From NCBI GenBank assembly GCA_029237695.1, contig CM055271.1, forward strand, positions 30,812,200 to 30,876,199: DNA of 64,000 bases, written 5' to 3'. This document shows positions 51,020 to 62,239 of the stretch, piece by piece. Made by a program: the position numbers and the translations under genes. Below the pieces are notes generated by a model. The model was not told the DNA's origin. It saw nothing but the letters and a program-made list of their open reading frames with translations, and searched no databases. The stretch's first letter is position 1, and each line of letters begins with the position of its first letter. The DNA is from Conchocele bisecta. Its lineage: Eukaryota > Mollusca > Bivalvia > Lucinida > Thyasiridae.

Positions 51020-51320
51020 ACGTTGCGAACGCTAGTTTTTTTCTCAGTATTATAAACCTTTTTCTACTAATTCCCTAATTAGGAGGTATTATATCCTAAT
51101 TAGGACTTAATATCTTCTAATTAGGACTTAATATATCCTAATTAGGAGTTAGTATCACCTAATTAGGTGATACCATTTTTAGCATTGGCACATATAGTAT
51201 ATCCTAATTATGAGATAATAAGTAATAATTAGGAGATAATAAGTCCTAATTAGGATATAGTAATTAGGAGTTTGTATCTCCTAATTAGGAGATAAAACTA
51301 GTTTAGCATTGGCACCAGGA
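51020..51320. repeat. Palindromic minisatellite with CCTAATTAGG units
   Basis: About ten units of ~21-22 bp, each with TCCTAATTAGGA. Their spacers are inverted around about 51168 (CACCTAATTAGGTG), so the block is a fold-back built from short tandem repeats. Outer ends: AACGCTAGTTTTTTTC and AAAACTAGTTTAGCATT. Confidence 0.75.
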
Positions 51321-51527
51321 CACTTCCATATACACTTTCATTGAGAAATAAAGAAAATAGAAAAGGAAATGTTTGTAAATTTAGATACGTGTGGATGGGT
51401 ACCTGGCATGTAATGGGTTTATAACCTCAGAGATTGAACTACTAATTTGTAACCACAGCACATTGCAGCTTACCATCTACAAGAAGTTTATGTATATGCC
51501 TGCTGGGTGACTTTTAACCAAAGTCAT

Positions 51528-51782
51528 GATACCATATATGACAGGCCATGTGATTTTGTGCCTAAGAAGATGTGCGAGATCTCATGAAAAGAAAATGTAC
51601 GATACTTTCCACAAATGACGAAATGTTCAGAGCAAATCTGGAATAGATTTCTGCTTTTGCTATGAAACTTTTTTGTTAACTTTTCAAATTCATTTACAGA
51701 AAATATCACAGTTTCCCTATATATTTTTCATGAAAAATTGCACGTGTTATCACATATAAAGTCACATGGCTTGTCTCATATA
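51528..51782. mobile_element. O-family fold-back
   Basis: ATATATGACAGGCCATGTGA and TCACATGGCTTGTCTCATAT ends. Confidence 0.68.
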
Positions 51783-51871
51783 TATAATGTTACATGAAAC
51801 AGATATCTAACAAAGTTTTTGACCAGTTTAGTCCCAGATTAGACTCAAGCTGTTCGACATTTCTTACTGTG

Positions 51872-52110
51872 ACACATAGGAATGGAGCTTACAGGTTTTG
51901 CGACCAGTGTAGATCCAGATCAGCCTGTGCATCTGCACAGTCTGATCAGGATCTTCACTAGTCACCATTCATTCCATCAATGAAACACCCATCTTGCTTC
52001 TAACAAGTGATGTAGATCATTATCAGGCTACAGGAGAGTTAGCTGTTTGATCAGGAGCTACATTGGTCACAAATCCCATGAGCCCATTTTCTCCAGACAC
52101 AGCCACTTCT
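51872..52110. mobile_element. H-family MITE
   Basis: Full core GTGTAGATCCAGATCAGCCT opposite AGTCTGATCAGGATCTTCAC, and arms to CTCCAGACACAGCCAC. Confidence 0.78.
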
Positions 52111-52175
52111 GATGTCTGAGTATTACCTTACTGCCATGTTGAAAGCCATTAGTCATTTATGACCAGTGCAGCAGT

Positions 52176-52420
52176 CTGGGGACCATTTCACTAAACTTTG
52201 TATGACTAAAATGTCCGTAAGTGCAAATTTAGGATTGCCTGGAAATTTCAATTGATGGATTTACAGTTATTGAACATAGGCTGCATATGCAGTCTATGCT
52301 CAATAAATGTAAATCCAATAATTGTTTACAAGAAAACAATGTTAATGTGAAATTTACAGGCTATCATAATTTTGCATTTACGAACATTTTAGTTATGCAA
52401 AGTTTATTGAAACAGCTTGA
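52176..52420. mobile_element. D-family MITE
   Basis: CTG|GGGACCATTTCACTAAAC start, complete palindrome. The right end is degraded (TTGAAACAGCTTG). Confidence 0.78.
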
Positions 52421-52602
52421 AATGGGTGCGGGCATCGTTCCCCGGTAAAATGTTGATTTATGCATTCAATTTTCTCAATTATTTTGATGTTAAAAGTATA
52501 ATTTTCACATATATTGTAGTTATTTCACTCAGAAAACTGCAAGTTAAAGTAAACACCCAACTGTGGGTGGTCGGTCAAGTGAACGTGACGGTGTAAATTA
52601 AC

Positions 52603-52800
52603 GGTAGCGGTTCCTCCTTATTGGAATCATATTTGCCTGGTTTGGCCCTTTACGTTTGTATCTTTGGCTCTTTTCTTACCTGGGAGTTGAATTGGATTAT
52701 TGCCCATTATAAAGTAGTAAGATTATTACTGATCCTACTGCTTCTGGGAGAGGGCCAAGTGATTCGGTGTCTACATTGGTGGAAAATACCGTATTCCCCA
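52603..52800 (+). mobile_element. S1 SINE, 5' part
   Basis: GTTCCTCCTTATTGGAATCA, then TTTGGCTCTTTTCTTACCTG, then AGAGGGCCAAGTGATTCGGT, as in the copy at 14325. It switches to other repeat sequence near 52765. Confidence 0.65.
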
Positions 52801-52857
52801 GTCTCCGGACTAAACCATCTTTGTTTTTATAATGGGTAATGAATAACGTGTGTTTTT

Positions 52858-52995
52858 CACGGACTAAATGGCGAACAGTGTCTGCACTGTTCGCCATTTA
52901 GTCAGTGAAACAAACACTCAGACTGTTTGTATGCACAGGCTGATCTGTTTCTACACTGGCGGCAATAGCCATATTCCCCCATTTCTGCGTCTCAA
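52858..52995. mobile_element. H-family MITE fragment with a perfect small hairpin
   Basis: GACTAAATGGCGAACAGTGT pairs with ACACTGTTCGCCATTTAGTC style sequence at 52861-52906; the right arm GGCTGATCTGTTTCTACACT follows. Confidence 0.6.
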
Positions 52996-53226
52996 GCCAC
53001 TATTTTCTCCTGTGTTAACGGTAATACATTTGACACCATATAACTACGTTTGCACGGTCGCTTACACACACATAGGGTATCATTGTGCAGAATCATAGAC
53101 GTAGGTATATAAAACTTGCAGTTTGTCATCAGAATTTTTAAATTGAAATTCAAGTCACAGTATATATAGATACCATTAGATTTCGGGCTTACGGCAAATA
53201 GTCGTCTATATTAAATAAATGTACGT

Positions 53227-53472
53227 TAACCCTTTCACCCTTAAGTAGCTGGAATGGATTTTGATATGTGAATTTTTCCAACCAATTCAATCAGCACAAA
53301 ATGATTTGCAGACTGGTCCATTTATGAAAATGGGGTGATTTTGTTGTCAAAAATATGAAAATTACTTGCAAAAAGTGCAGATCCTGATGAGACGGCTCGT
53401 GACGAGCCGGCTCATCTGGATCTACACTGTTTGCCAATACCACTATGCAGGTCAGTGGTGTTGAAAGGGTTA
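53227..53472. mobile_element. G-family piggyBac-like MITE, TTAA flanks
   Basis: TTAACCCTTTCACCCT to TTGAAAGGGTTAA with a complete core. Confidence 0.87.
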
Positions 53473-53532
53473 AATTATTTGATAAGTTGCTACATTCATT
53501 TCGACTAAAGATTGCAAATTTGCAAATCTTGG

Positions 53533-53852
53533 TACAGTCGAACCTCCCCGTACGGCCACCTCTCTACAACAACACCCTCTGTATAACAGCCGCTAGTTTA
53601 TATCCCAAATGGATGATTTCCTCTATATCTAACCCTTAGGCTGCTGAGCATGAAAATTGTCATCTGATGTTGCTTTTGCATTCTTTTTCAATAAAAACAT
53701 GTTTTGGCAGCACTTTAGAATTATTTCCATTGAAAAAAACATCACATGATAAAATTTAATTCAGCATTAACCTCCCTACAACAGCCACCTCTCTACAACA
53801 GCCAGTTTTGCATCTTCCTGTGGGTGGCTGTTGAAGAGAGGTTGCACTGTAT
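53533..53852. mobile_element. M-family fold-back with an F-type centre
   Basis: ACAGTCGAACCTCCCCGTAC to AGAGAGGTTGCACTGTA, enclosing degraded F sequence. It is the reverse-oriented counterpart of 28545-28890. Confidence 0.7.
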
Positions 53853-53999
53853 CAACTAACACAAGACTGGTATTTATTTATTTATGCTGCAAAAAACATG
53901 ACGGGTTATATGTACAGCTTCAATTTATAAGGACGTGCTTATGCAATAACTATAATCTAGCATCTGTTTTGAGTTAATATGATATTTATTAAATTTGTT

Positions 54000-54105
54000 T
54001 ACAGGTAATATATGGGATTTAGTACTAAACCCATTGACCAGGCCTTAAATGACCTTAGCTGTTGATAGGCCGTTAAACCCCAACAAACAAACAAACAAAC
54101 AAACA
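54000..54105 (+). mobile_element. S1 SINE, 3' tail
   Basis: GTAATATATGGGATTTAGTA through GCTGTTGATAGGCCGTTAAA and a (CAAA)n tail. Confidence 0.72.
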
Positions 54106-54439
54106 TATTTATGAAATCAGTAAATTTGTTTGACAAATATCGAAATAAAATCGTCACTCATGTAAGATATTCTATAATATATTAAATATTACAAGATTAG
54201 TTTCTTCACTCTGAGAATTAATATGAATGGTCATGCTGAGAACAAATTTATAATAAATATCCAAAATTCAGCAACTGAGCTCCTGTGCAATGGCGTGAAT
54301 GGAATTTACATACATTTTGGCAGTTGAAAAGTGGCGTAGCTTGTGATGCGGAGATGTTTTCAGATCTTGCTGTGATTCATTTAACACATGTTCATGAGGA
54401 AAACGGTATAAAAAATCATGTTTTTCTGCACTTTTTTCT

Positions 54440-54690
54440 CAGAGATGGGTCGTGGCCTAGGGGATATGGCATTGGACTTCAATACAGGAGATGGGCCGTG
54501 GCCTAGGGGATATGGCATTGGACTTCAATACAGGAGGCCGAGAGTTTAATCCTAGGTGTGAAAAATACTTACATATTCATAGTATTTCTATCCCACTGGT
54601 CTGTCAGATGAGACTTTGAACTGTGGTCCCATCTCTATATGACCTTAGCTGTTGCTGGGATGTTAAACCCATTCATTTTCACTTTCATAT
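54440..54690 (+). mobile_element. S2 tRNA-derived SINE with duplicated head
   Basis: The head CGTGGCCTAGGGGATATGGC is present twice in tandem (54452 and 54500). An A box (TGGCCTAGGGG) is clear; the B box is degraded (GAGTTTAATCC). The tail is CTTAGCTGTTGCTGGGATGT then TAAACCCATTC. Confidence 0.8.
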
Positions 54691-55019
54691 TTCTCATCCA
54701 AAGTATATGTTGTGACCACTCATTTGAACCGTCTCATCGAGACGGTTCAAATGGTGTTCACGACATATACTTCCGACCTTAAAGAAGAAAAAATATTTAG
54801 AATTTCCAGTGGTGTATCGTTAGCATGTAATGGGTAAATGCACATTATTTTCGCTCCAGGCATATATAGTGCCATTAGCTGAGAAAAGTGACGTTACTTT
54901 ATTTGTTAAATTTAACAAATTTGTTCATCCTGACACAGATGCTAGATTATAGTCATTGCATAAGCACATCCTTATAAATTGAAGCTGTACATATAACCTG
55001 TTATCGAAATCCCGATATC

Positions 55020-55400
55020 CCTGGTTTAAGCTTCGAGTAGCAGGTTAAATTTGGGATTGAACCTGTTGGATTGGCCATAAATTACCTTAGCTGTTGATAG
55101 GTCGTTAAACACCAATAAATCAAATAAATCAAATTGACCTTCGTGTACGTTTTTTGGCTCTTGTATGTTGAATCTGGTTATACCTATTACCAAAGTAGTA
55201 AGATTAGTGCTAATCCTATTACTTTACACTGGTGTGGTGAGGACCTACCAACCAGATCAGGATATTCTAATTTCAGGGCCGAACATATATTTTTTTGTAA
55301 ATATTTAGTCTGACTCTCGGGGATTTTCCCTCCATCCGCACAGAAGAAATACGGGATTTGATCCCGTTAGCCCAACCTTAGCTGTTGACACGCTGTTAGA
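55020..55400 (+). mobile_element. S1 SINE pieces, two partial copies
   Basis: 55026-55125 is a 3' half ending GCTGTTGATAGGTCGTTAAA and AATAAATC. 55140-55400 is a second copy with GTGTGGTGAGGACCTACCAA, ending TTAGCTGTTGACACGCTGTT. Confidence 0.7.
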
Positions 55401-55407
55401 CACACAT

Positions 55408-55640
55408 TAACCCTTTCACCCCCAAGTAACTGGAATGTATTTTAATATATTACTTTTGCAACCAATCCAATTTTCACAAAATGGTTTATAGACTAGTCCA
55501 TTTAATTTTGTTCTCAAAAATATGAAAATTACTTACAAAAAGTGCAGATCCTGATGAGACAGCTCGTCACGAGCCGGCTCATCTGGATCTACACTGTTTG
55601 CCAATACCACTATACAGGCCTGTGGTGTTGAAAGGGTTAA
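55408..55640. mobile_element. G-family piggyBac-like MITE, TTAA flanks
   Basis: TTAACCCTTTCACCCC to TTGAAAGGGTTAA. Core GTGCAGATCCTGATGAGACA opposite GGCTCATCTGGATCTACAC. Confidence 0.87.
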
Positions 55641-55904
55641 ATAAATAAATATAGCCTGCCAGTACTTGTGACATGAAATAAGGAACATATTTATAATGTT
55701 CTGTGATGTGTCTTCAGCTAGTAATCATGGTAATGGGTGAAATGCACATTCAATTTATTTCACTCCGGGCATATATGGCCATCAACTGATGTAGTTGATC
55801 TTGCGTTATTTGTATAAACTGTAGCTCTTGATTATCAGTTATAACCAACAGCTATAGTTTATACATTTTTACAATATCATCTCGTCCGTCTCTTTATAAG
55901 TGAC

Positions 55905-56640
55905 AGTGTTATTATAATAACAGTTATAAAATGACCAAATGATATTGTATTATAACACTTATAAAGAGACCAAATGATATTATATAATAACACTTATAAA
56001 GAGACCAAATGTATTATATAATAACACTTATAAAGAGACCAAATGGTATTGTATAAAGTGACCAAATGATAATAACACTTATAAAGAGACCAAATGGTAT
56101 TGTATAAAGTGACCAAATGATAATAACAGTTATAAAGAGACCAAATGATAATAACACTTATAAAGAGACCAAATGATAATAACACTTATAAAGAGACCAA
56201 ATGGTATTGTATAATAACACTTACATTGTATAAAGAGACCAAATGATATTTTATTATAACACTTATAAAGAGACCAAAAATGATATTGTGAGACCAAATT
56301 ATATTTTATTATAACACTTATAAAGAGACCAAAAATGATATTGTGAGACCAAATGATATTTTATTATGACACTTATAAAGAGACCAAAAATGATATTGTG
56401 AGACCAAATGATATTTTATTATAACACTTATAAAGACACAAAAATGATAGTGACCAAATGATGATATAACACTTATAAATGAGACCAAAAATGATATGAG
56501 ACCAAATGATTTATATAACACTTATAAAGAGACCAAAAATGATATTGTGAGACCAAATGATATTTTATTATAACACTTATAAAGAGACCAAAAATGATAT
56601 TGTGAGACCAAATGATATTGGATAATAACACTAATGATAC
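55905..56640 (+). repeat. Minisatellite of AACACTTATAAAGAGACCAA units
   Basis: About 20 units alternate between a short form (~28 bp) and a longer form with ATGATATTGTGAGACCAAAT (~55 bp), so a higher-order repeat is emerging in the right half. Open frames on the - strand are artefacts of the repeat. Confidence 0.88.
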
Positions 56641-57165
56641 TGTAAACAAATTAACTTGATTGTTACACTCTGCATATATAAAAGTCACAGATTTTTCTTT
56701 GAGAAAATTGTGTACCTTCATCATGAAATGGGAGTTAAAGGCACCATGTGATGATTATTGAATATGTGTTGTTGTTTGTATGTTTCTTTCTTTCTTATGT
56801 TTTTGCTTCATTGACTGAAAATTACCTACACCTACACTGTGGCTACACATCATCCATTTTATTTTACCAGATTCAAAAGACATATACTTAGTCTGTCACA
56901 GTCTGTGTTAAGTTGAGGAGATAATTTAATGATGGATGTCCACTATTACTGTACCATGCAGCACAATTTGTGAAGCATAACACTTTTTAGTTGTGACATG
57001 AAAATACTATACCACCTATAGACATATAGTTTTCCATTCTAGAATTAATTGGAATTAATTGGAATAAATTGAATTAATTTAGTAACCTTTAATTGCACAA
57101 GGATTATTATTTTTCTGTACAATAAACATTAGTTTACCTGTCCTCAATTTTGTTCAGGCTACTCA
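56641..57165. other. Unassigned non-coding stretch
   Basis: Nothing recognised apart from GGAATTAATT microrepeats near 57050. Confidence 0.35.
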
Positions 57166-57167
57166 GA

Positions 57168-57405
57168 GGCACAGGTTGAAGTAACGGACAGAGGTCTATA
57201 AATACATTTAATATGCCTAAAAACATCAATAAATGAAAACAAAATATTTATTTTTACTCCCTCCATATAGACTCCATACATGTATATGGAGTCTATATGG
57301 AGGGAGTAAACAAAAATATTTAGCTTTTTTTTCTTCATTTATTGATGCTTTTCGGCATATTTAATGTATTTATAGACCTCGGTCCATTACTTCAACCTGT
57401 GCTCA
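57168..57405. mobile_element. Q-family fold-back
   Basis: CAGGTTGAAGTAACGGACAG and its complement near 57385-57403. The extended centre palindrome TATGGAGTCTATATGGAGGG differs from the copy at 28310. Confidence 0.78.
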
Positions 57406-57636
57406 GAGGTACATTTGGGTTCAGACATCTACAATCCAATGTCAGTTTACTAATCTGTCGTCAATCTCCATATTTGAGGTCCAAAGCCTTTTAACATGCA
57501 TCGTAAACAACTTTGGCCTTGAATGTTTGTTTTTGTGTTAGACGTTTCAATATGTTAATTATAGACTGCGACATTTCGTGGCTCATGACACATTGTCAAG
57601 TCACAGTGCAGACTCTCCATGAATCATTGTAACGTT

Positions 57637-57935
57637 TGTCGCTATGATTTGAGAAATGGGGTTTATGATATTTGTGACCAGTATAGACCCAGACCAGCCT
57701 GCGAATCCACGCTGGTCTACACTGTTCGCCAGTCAACGAATGAAACACTTGTTGTGCTTCAAAATGGCTGTGATAATGTAATAAACTTAGTGTAATAAAA
57801 ATTAATAAATTTATCCTGAAATTGAAAATTACTCCCTCAAAGAGTACTTAGCTATAGATAAGTATGCTTAGCAATTTTGTTGAAATCGGCTACTGGAGCT
57901 AGACTGGACACCAATCTGATAGGCCCCATTTCTCT
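57637..57935. mobile_element. H-family MITE with half an E element nested
   Basis: H core GTATAGACCCAGACCAGCCT near 57680. E right half at about 57764-57889 ends AAATCGGCTA|CTG, and H resumes with GGAGCTAGACTGGACACC. Confidence 0.7.
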
Positions 57936-58007
57936 ATCATGGCTATAGTCACATGAACCATTTCACCCCTAACAACTGAGTTTCCTAGTTCACTTTCAAC
58001 TGGGATG

Positions 58008-58172
58008 GGTTATGGCTTAGGGGTTAAAACACCTGACTTCCAATCTGGAGGTTGTGGGTTCAAACCTCGCCTTGGGCATCAAAAATACTTTCATGGTCTT
58101 GTCGGATAAGACTTTAAGCTGTGTCTCTATACCTTAGCTGTTGCTGGGACGTTAAACCCATTCACTGTCACT
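58008..58172 (+). mobile_element. S2 tRNA-derived SINE, best-preserved promoter
   Basis: A box TGGCTTAGGGG and perfect B box GGTTCAAACC are 35-40 bp apart, as in tRNA-derived pol III promoters. Tail: CCTTAGCTGTTGCTGGGACG then TTAAACCCATTC. Confidence 0.85.
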
Positions 58173-58175
58173 TTT

Positions 58176-58630
58176 TACCCCTTTCAACCGTACAGACAAA
58201 AGCCAACATGTGCAAACACTGTAGATAAAGGGACCCGTTTCACTAAACTTCGTACGACTAAGAATATTTGTAAGTGCAAATTTAGGATCGTCTGGAAATT
58301 TCAATTGATAGATTTACATTTATAGGCTATGTTCAATGACTGTAAATCCAATGATTATTTTCAAGAAAATATTGTTAATGTGAAATTTACAGACTATCGT
58401 AACTTTGCACTTTAAAACATGTACAAACATTTTAATCAAATAAAGTTTAATGAAACGGCCCCCAGATCAGTCAGCTCCTAACAGGCTGTCTCATCAGGAT
58501 CTGCAGCATTATGAGTTGTCACTATTGTTCAATTGTATAAAAAAAAGTTGGCATTTTATCACAATGGAATGGTAAAAAAAAGATAACATTGAAAAGCCAG
58601 TGTTGGATATTTACTGATGAAAGGGTTGAG
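58176..58630. mobile_element. G-family MITE split by a D-family MITE
   Basis: The outer parts (ACCCCTTTCAACCGTACAG and TGATGAAAGGGTTGA) belong to a diverged G copy. D occupies about 58222-58464 and sits in the G core directly before CAGATCAG. Confidence 0.75.
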
Positions 58631-58638
58631 TAGCATTA

Positions 58639-58887
58639 TTAACCCTTAGACCACTACACACAACAATTGTTGCCTGCTGTTGCTTTTATATCTTGCCTTA
58701 TTTCTCAATACAAATATGTTTTGACAGCACTTCAGAATCATTTCCAATGGAAATGATTCTGAAGTGCTGTCAAAGCATGTTGTAAATTATTCTAAAGTGT
58801 TGTCAAAGCATGTTTTTGATGATGAACATGGAAAATATATAATAAACAGCAGACGACAACAAATTAAGATAGCGGTGTAAGGGTTAA
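58639..58887. mobile_element. F-family piggyBac-like MITE, TTAA flanks
   Basis: TTAACCCTTAGACCAC to GCGGTGTAAGGGTTAA with the complete palindrome. Confidence 0.88.
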
Positions 58888-59074
58888 GTTGTCACGCATG
58901 TAATAATCTCTGTTAATACGTGAAGTTGCAAGTTAATGCAGTCAATACAATCTGTTTATTGCATAAAATTGGGTTTCACAGTGTAATAACACAGTGTAAT
59001 AAAAATCATAATACACTAGTGTAATAAATATGCAAATGAGCTGGTTATAGAAAACATGCTAGGTTATCAGTAGA

Positions 59075-59260
59075 GTTTCAATGTATGATGTTTGCTTATG
59101 CAATAAACAGAATCTAACATTTGTGTTGATTTAATATGATATTTATTAAACTTGTTGACTGATATCATAAGAAACTCGGCATAGCCTCGTTTTTTATGAA
59201 ATCAGTAAACTTGTTTAATAAATATCATATTGAATCAACACTCGTGTAAGCTCCTATTTA
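59075..59260. mobile_element. R-type fold-back, diverged
   Basis: CAATAAACAGAATCTAACAT, then TTAATATGATATTTATTAAA, inverted at 59215-59240. Confidence 0.5.
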
Positions 59261-59780
59261 TAGGCCGTATACAATTACAGTAGTTTGAAAATTAGAGATT
59301 TTTTCTCTCTGTTTCTATTTGAAAGTATACGTTGTTGCCACTCGTATGAACCGTATTCAGATATTCAGATAAAGGTAATAAATATCACATGGAGCTGTTT
59401 ATTTAGTATTCATATTGAGACATCATACAACAAATGTTTCAACTGCTGTAAAATACCAATAAAATTACAACACAGCATAGGTTTCAGTAATAGAAAATAC
59501 TAAAACTTACCTTTTAAACAGTCTACGGATGATTAGTGCCGTATGATTGCTGAATCTAGAATGTATGGTGAATGTTTACGTTTAATTTTCAACTTATAAG
59601 TAGACCTACGGTTTAAAAATCTGCATGAAATTTTCAGACTCACCGTAAAGTAATATTCAAAATCACAGTAGGTATCGGTTACACTATCACCGTATGAGAA
59701 AAACACACATTAAAGACGCAGTTTGACACAACTATGATTATTTGTGACTGTGATTTGAGAGACGGGTCTAGTCTGAATAT
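59261..59780. other. Unassigned non-coding stretch
   Basis: Contains AGTATACGTTGTTGCCACTC, a fragment of an L hairpin arm, near 59323. Nothing else recognised. Confidence 0.35.
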
Positions 59781-59784
59781 TACC

Positions 59785-60407
59785 TATACAGTTTAAAGGT
59801 TATCAGAGACATCATCTGAGACATTTTCTGGCAAAATAAACATTCATTCACCATTTATATCAGACGTAAATTTCCACTGATATCAGGGGGGATAACCATG
59901 TTTCCTTAAAATGTTAGCTCACATTACTATTTATTCTCTGATTTTAATTTTTGATGTGCGTGATCATACTTTATAATCTGTCGAAAATATTTAATTAGTA
60001 TAACTAATTAAAAAATATCATGCCTCATTTGCATATGAATATTTTGTGGTATCAGGCTATTTTCATATGCAAATGAGGCATGATATTTTTAATTATTTAT
60101 ACTAATTAAATGTGTCACCTGAAACTGCTGAAAAAATAATATTTTCAACAGATTATAAAGTATGATCAGTGCACATCCAAAAATAAATACAGGGAATAAA
60201 TAGTAATGTCCATTAACATTTTAATGAAACACGGTTATCGCCCCTGATATCAGTGTGGAAATTTACGTCTGATATAAAATGTATAATACTGCCAATCAAT
60301 ATGTGGGGTAATGGTGAATGAATGTTTATTTTGCCAGAAAATGTCTCGGATGATGTCTCTGATATAAAGAACATTTTGTGCCTACTGAGTGGGCATGTAC
60401 CTTTAAA
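59785..60407. mobile_element. I-family element in inverted-repeat form
   Basis: The two halves are inverted copies of the I element, meeting near 60040-60060 (GATACCA-type centre) with arms CATGCCTCATTTGCATATGA. Ends TTTAAAGG and GCATGTACCTTTAA. Other copies in the window carry only one arm. Confidence 0.8.
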
Positions 60408-60558
60408 GTTTGATAGTGTTCAAATAGTGACCGTGGTATTTGTGACCAGAGGAGCCCGCCCCTATTTGCATGTGTGCAGTCTGAATATGGCATCTTCAGC
60501 AATAGTGACGGAGACTAAGGAACCCTACAACATATCAGCAGATCAGCCTGCGCATCTG

Positions 60559-60776
60559 GGGCCCGTTTCACTAAACTTTGTACGACTAAAATGTTTGTAA
60601 GTGCAGATTTAGAATAGTCTGTCAATTTCAATTGATGGATTTACATTCATTGAGCATAGGCAATTGTAAATCCAATAATTGTTCACAAGAAAACATTGTT
60701 AATGTGAAATTTACAGACTATCATAATTTTGCACTTTCGAACATTTTGGTCGTACAAAGTTTAGTGAAACGGGCTC
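60559..60776. mobile_element. D-family PIF/Harbinger-like MITE nested in an H core, CTG duplication
   Basis: CTG at 60556-60558 and 60777-60779. Removing the element restores the H phrase GCGCATCTGCACAGTCTGAT. Confidence 0.92.
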
Positions 60777-60894
60777 CTGCACAGTCTGATCATGGCCTAC
60801 ACTGTTCGCCATACAGTAACTGACGTTGGATGTCTGCAGAGATCCAGGTTGTGTTTTGGCATAAAAAATGCTAGAGATTTGTCTAAAATGCAGG

Positions 60895-61073
60895 GATTGG
60901 CCATTACCTAGGGGATATGGCATTGGACTTGAATATCGGAGGTTGTGAATTCAATCCTCACCCTTGGTGTGAAAAATACTGACATAGTATTTCCATCCCA
61001 CTGGTCTGTCGGATAAGACTTTAAACTGTGGTCCCGTCTCTATATGAACGTTAAATCCATTCACTTTCACTTT
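60895..61073 (+). mobile_element. S2 tRNA-derived SINE
   Basis: Head TTACCTAGGGGATATGGCAT, B-box-like GAATTCAATCC, body GTCGGATAAGACTTTAAACT. The tail is shortened (GAACGTTAAATCCATTC). Confidence 0.78.
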
Positions 61074-61084
61074 GTCCAAAATTA

Positions 61085-61442
61085 AGGTGCATGATCACGT
61101 GGTTACAACAACAACAACGTCGCCAACTCCAAAGTAAGTATTATTTGATATTTTCCTTAATATGCAACGGATGTTGATGAAATATGGCGCAGCAAACGCG
61201 TCTTCATGAGCTGCATTTGGAGGTCCAGGGAGTTTGGCACAGACTTATGTCGAAAAACGACAGAAGTTTGGGCGAAAACACAGAGACCACCAAATGCAGC
61301 TAACAAGACGCGTTTGATGTACCATATTTCATCAAAATCCGTTACGTAATAAGGACTCTATAAAAGAATACGTACTTTGAATCAGATAGATTCTGGAAAT
61401 TTCAGTACTTGTTGTTAGTACCCACGTGATCATACACCTTGA
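61085..61442. mobile_element. P-family fold-back
   Basis: AAGGTGCATGATCACGTGGT and CCACGTGATCATACACCTTG ends. The arms carry AAATATGGCGCAGCAAACGC. Confidence 0.75.
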
Positions 61443-61529
61443 AAATGCAAGGTTTATTTCCATGGTTACAAAAATCACAGGTGCTGCCCAGCAAAACAAT
61501 TAGATTCCATTCTACTGCTATTTGAATGT

Positions 61530-61735
61530 GCAAGAGGGAGAAATGGGCCTTATGGCCTGTGCATCCACACAGTTTGATCAGGATCTACACTGTTTGCTAT
61601 TCCATCTATTAAATACCTGCCATGCTTCTAACTAGCAATAGAGATCGTTATCAGGTGACAGGAGTGTGCTATTTGATCATGAGCGACACTGGTCACAACT
61701 ACCATGAGCCCCATTTCTCCAGTCACAGCCACAGC
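61530..61735. mobile_element. H-family MITE
   Basis: Core arm CAGTTTGATCAGGATCTACA; ends in CTCCAGTCACAGCCACA. The left arm is shortened. Confidence 0.72.
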
Positions 61736-61738
61736 TAT

Positions 61739-62155
61739 AAAAACAATGCAAAAACCATATTGTTTTCGATAATATTACAATGAGCCTTCTTTTTAGTTAG
61801 TGAAATTTGGTCATATATTGATTTTATTGCGAAGATGTCTATGGGGACTTAACATGGGGAATTTTTTTTTGGAATTTCATAAATACTCAGTGGACCGATT
61901 TTCAAAATTTAACTTTTGTTTTCTTTATAGCCTATCTAGCTAGGTTTCGGAGTCGAATTCAAAATATTTTCATTGTTTGACTCCGTCCATAGCTCCTCCA
62001 CCTCCTTTTCCCCCCATGTTAAATTCCCATAGACAAATAAATTTTTCGTAAGGAAATCAATATTTGACCAAATTTCACGAAATAAAAAGAAGGCTCATTC
62101 TTAAATTTTGATAAAATTTAATATTATCGAAAAAAGTATTGCTTTTGCATTGTTT
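61739..62155. repeat. Long fold-back, ~410 bp
   Basis: CAATGCAAAAACCATATTGT, then TGAGCCTTCTTTTTAGTTAG, then AAATTTGGTCATATATTGAT, are inverted at 62035-62150. One copy in the window. Confidence 0.7.
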
Positions 62156-62239
62156 ATATAGCCGTAAAAGTTGGGCAGGTTTCGTGAAACAGACATTAAG
62201 TACGTACCGGTATCTGACATAGACTGTTCTATTTTAATA

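Larger units (their letters stand above)
53895..55010. mobile_element. R-family fold-back interrupted by SINEs and an L hairpin
   Basis: ATGTACAGCTTCAATTTATA and TATAAATTGAAGCTGTACAT are the outer arms, continuing through TGCTTATGCAATAACTATAA. Between them lie an S1 tail (54000-54105), an S2 SINE (54440-54690) and an L hairpin (54700-54775). A diverged, uninterrupted relative is at 59075-59250. Confidence 0.72.

Noticed and set aside
55994..56724. Tyr/Ser/Leu-rich open frames on the - strand
   Set aside because: They are translations of the AACACTTATAAAGAGACCAA minisatellite.
58008..58080. tRNA-like sequence with A and B boxes
   Set aside because: It continues into a SINE body and tail and lacks a consistent cloverleaf. 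The same applies at 25240-25305 and 45195-45257.
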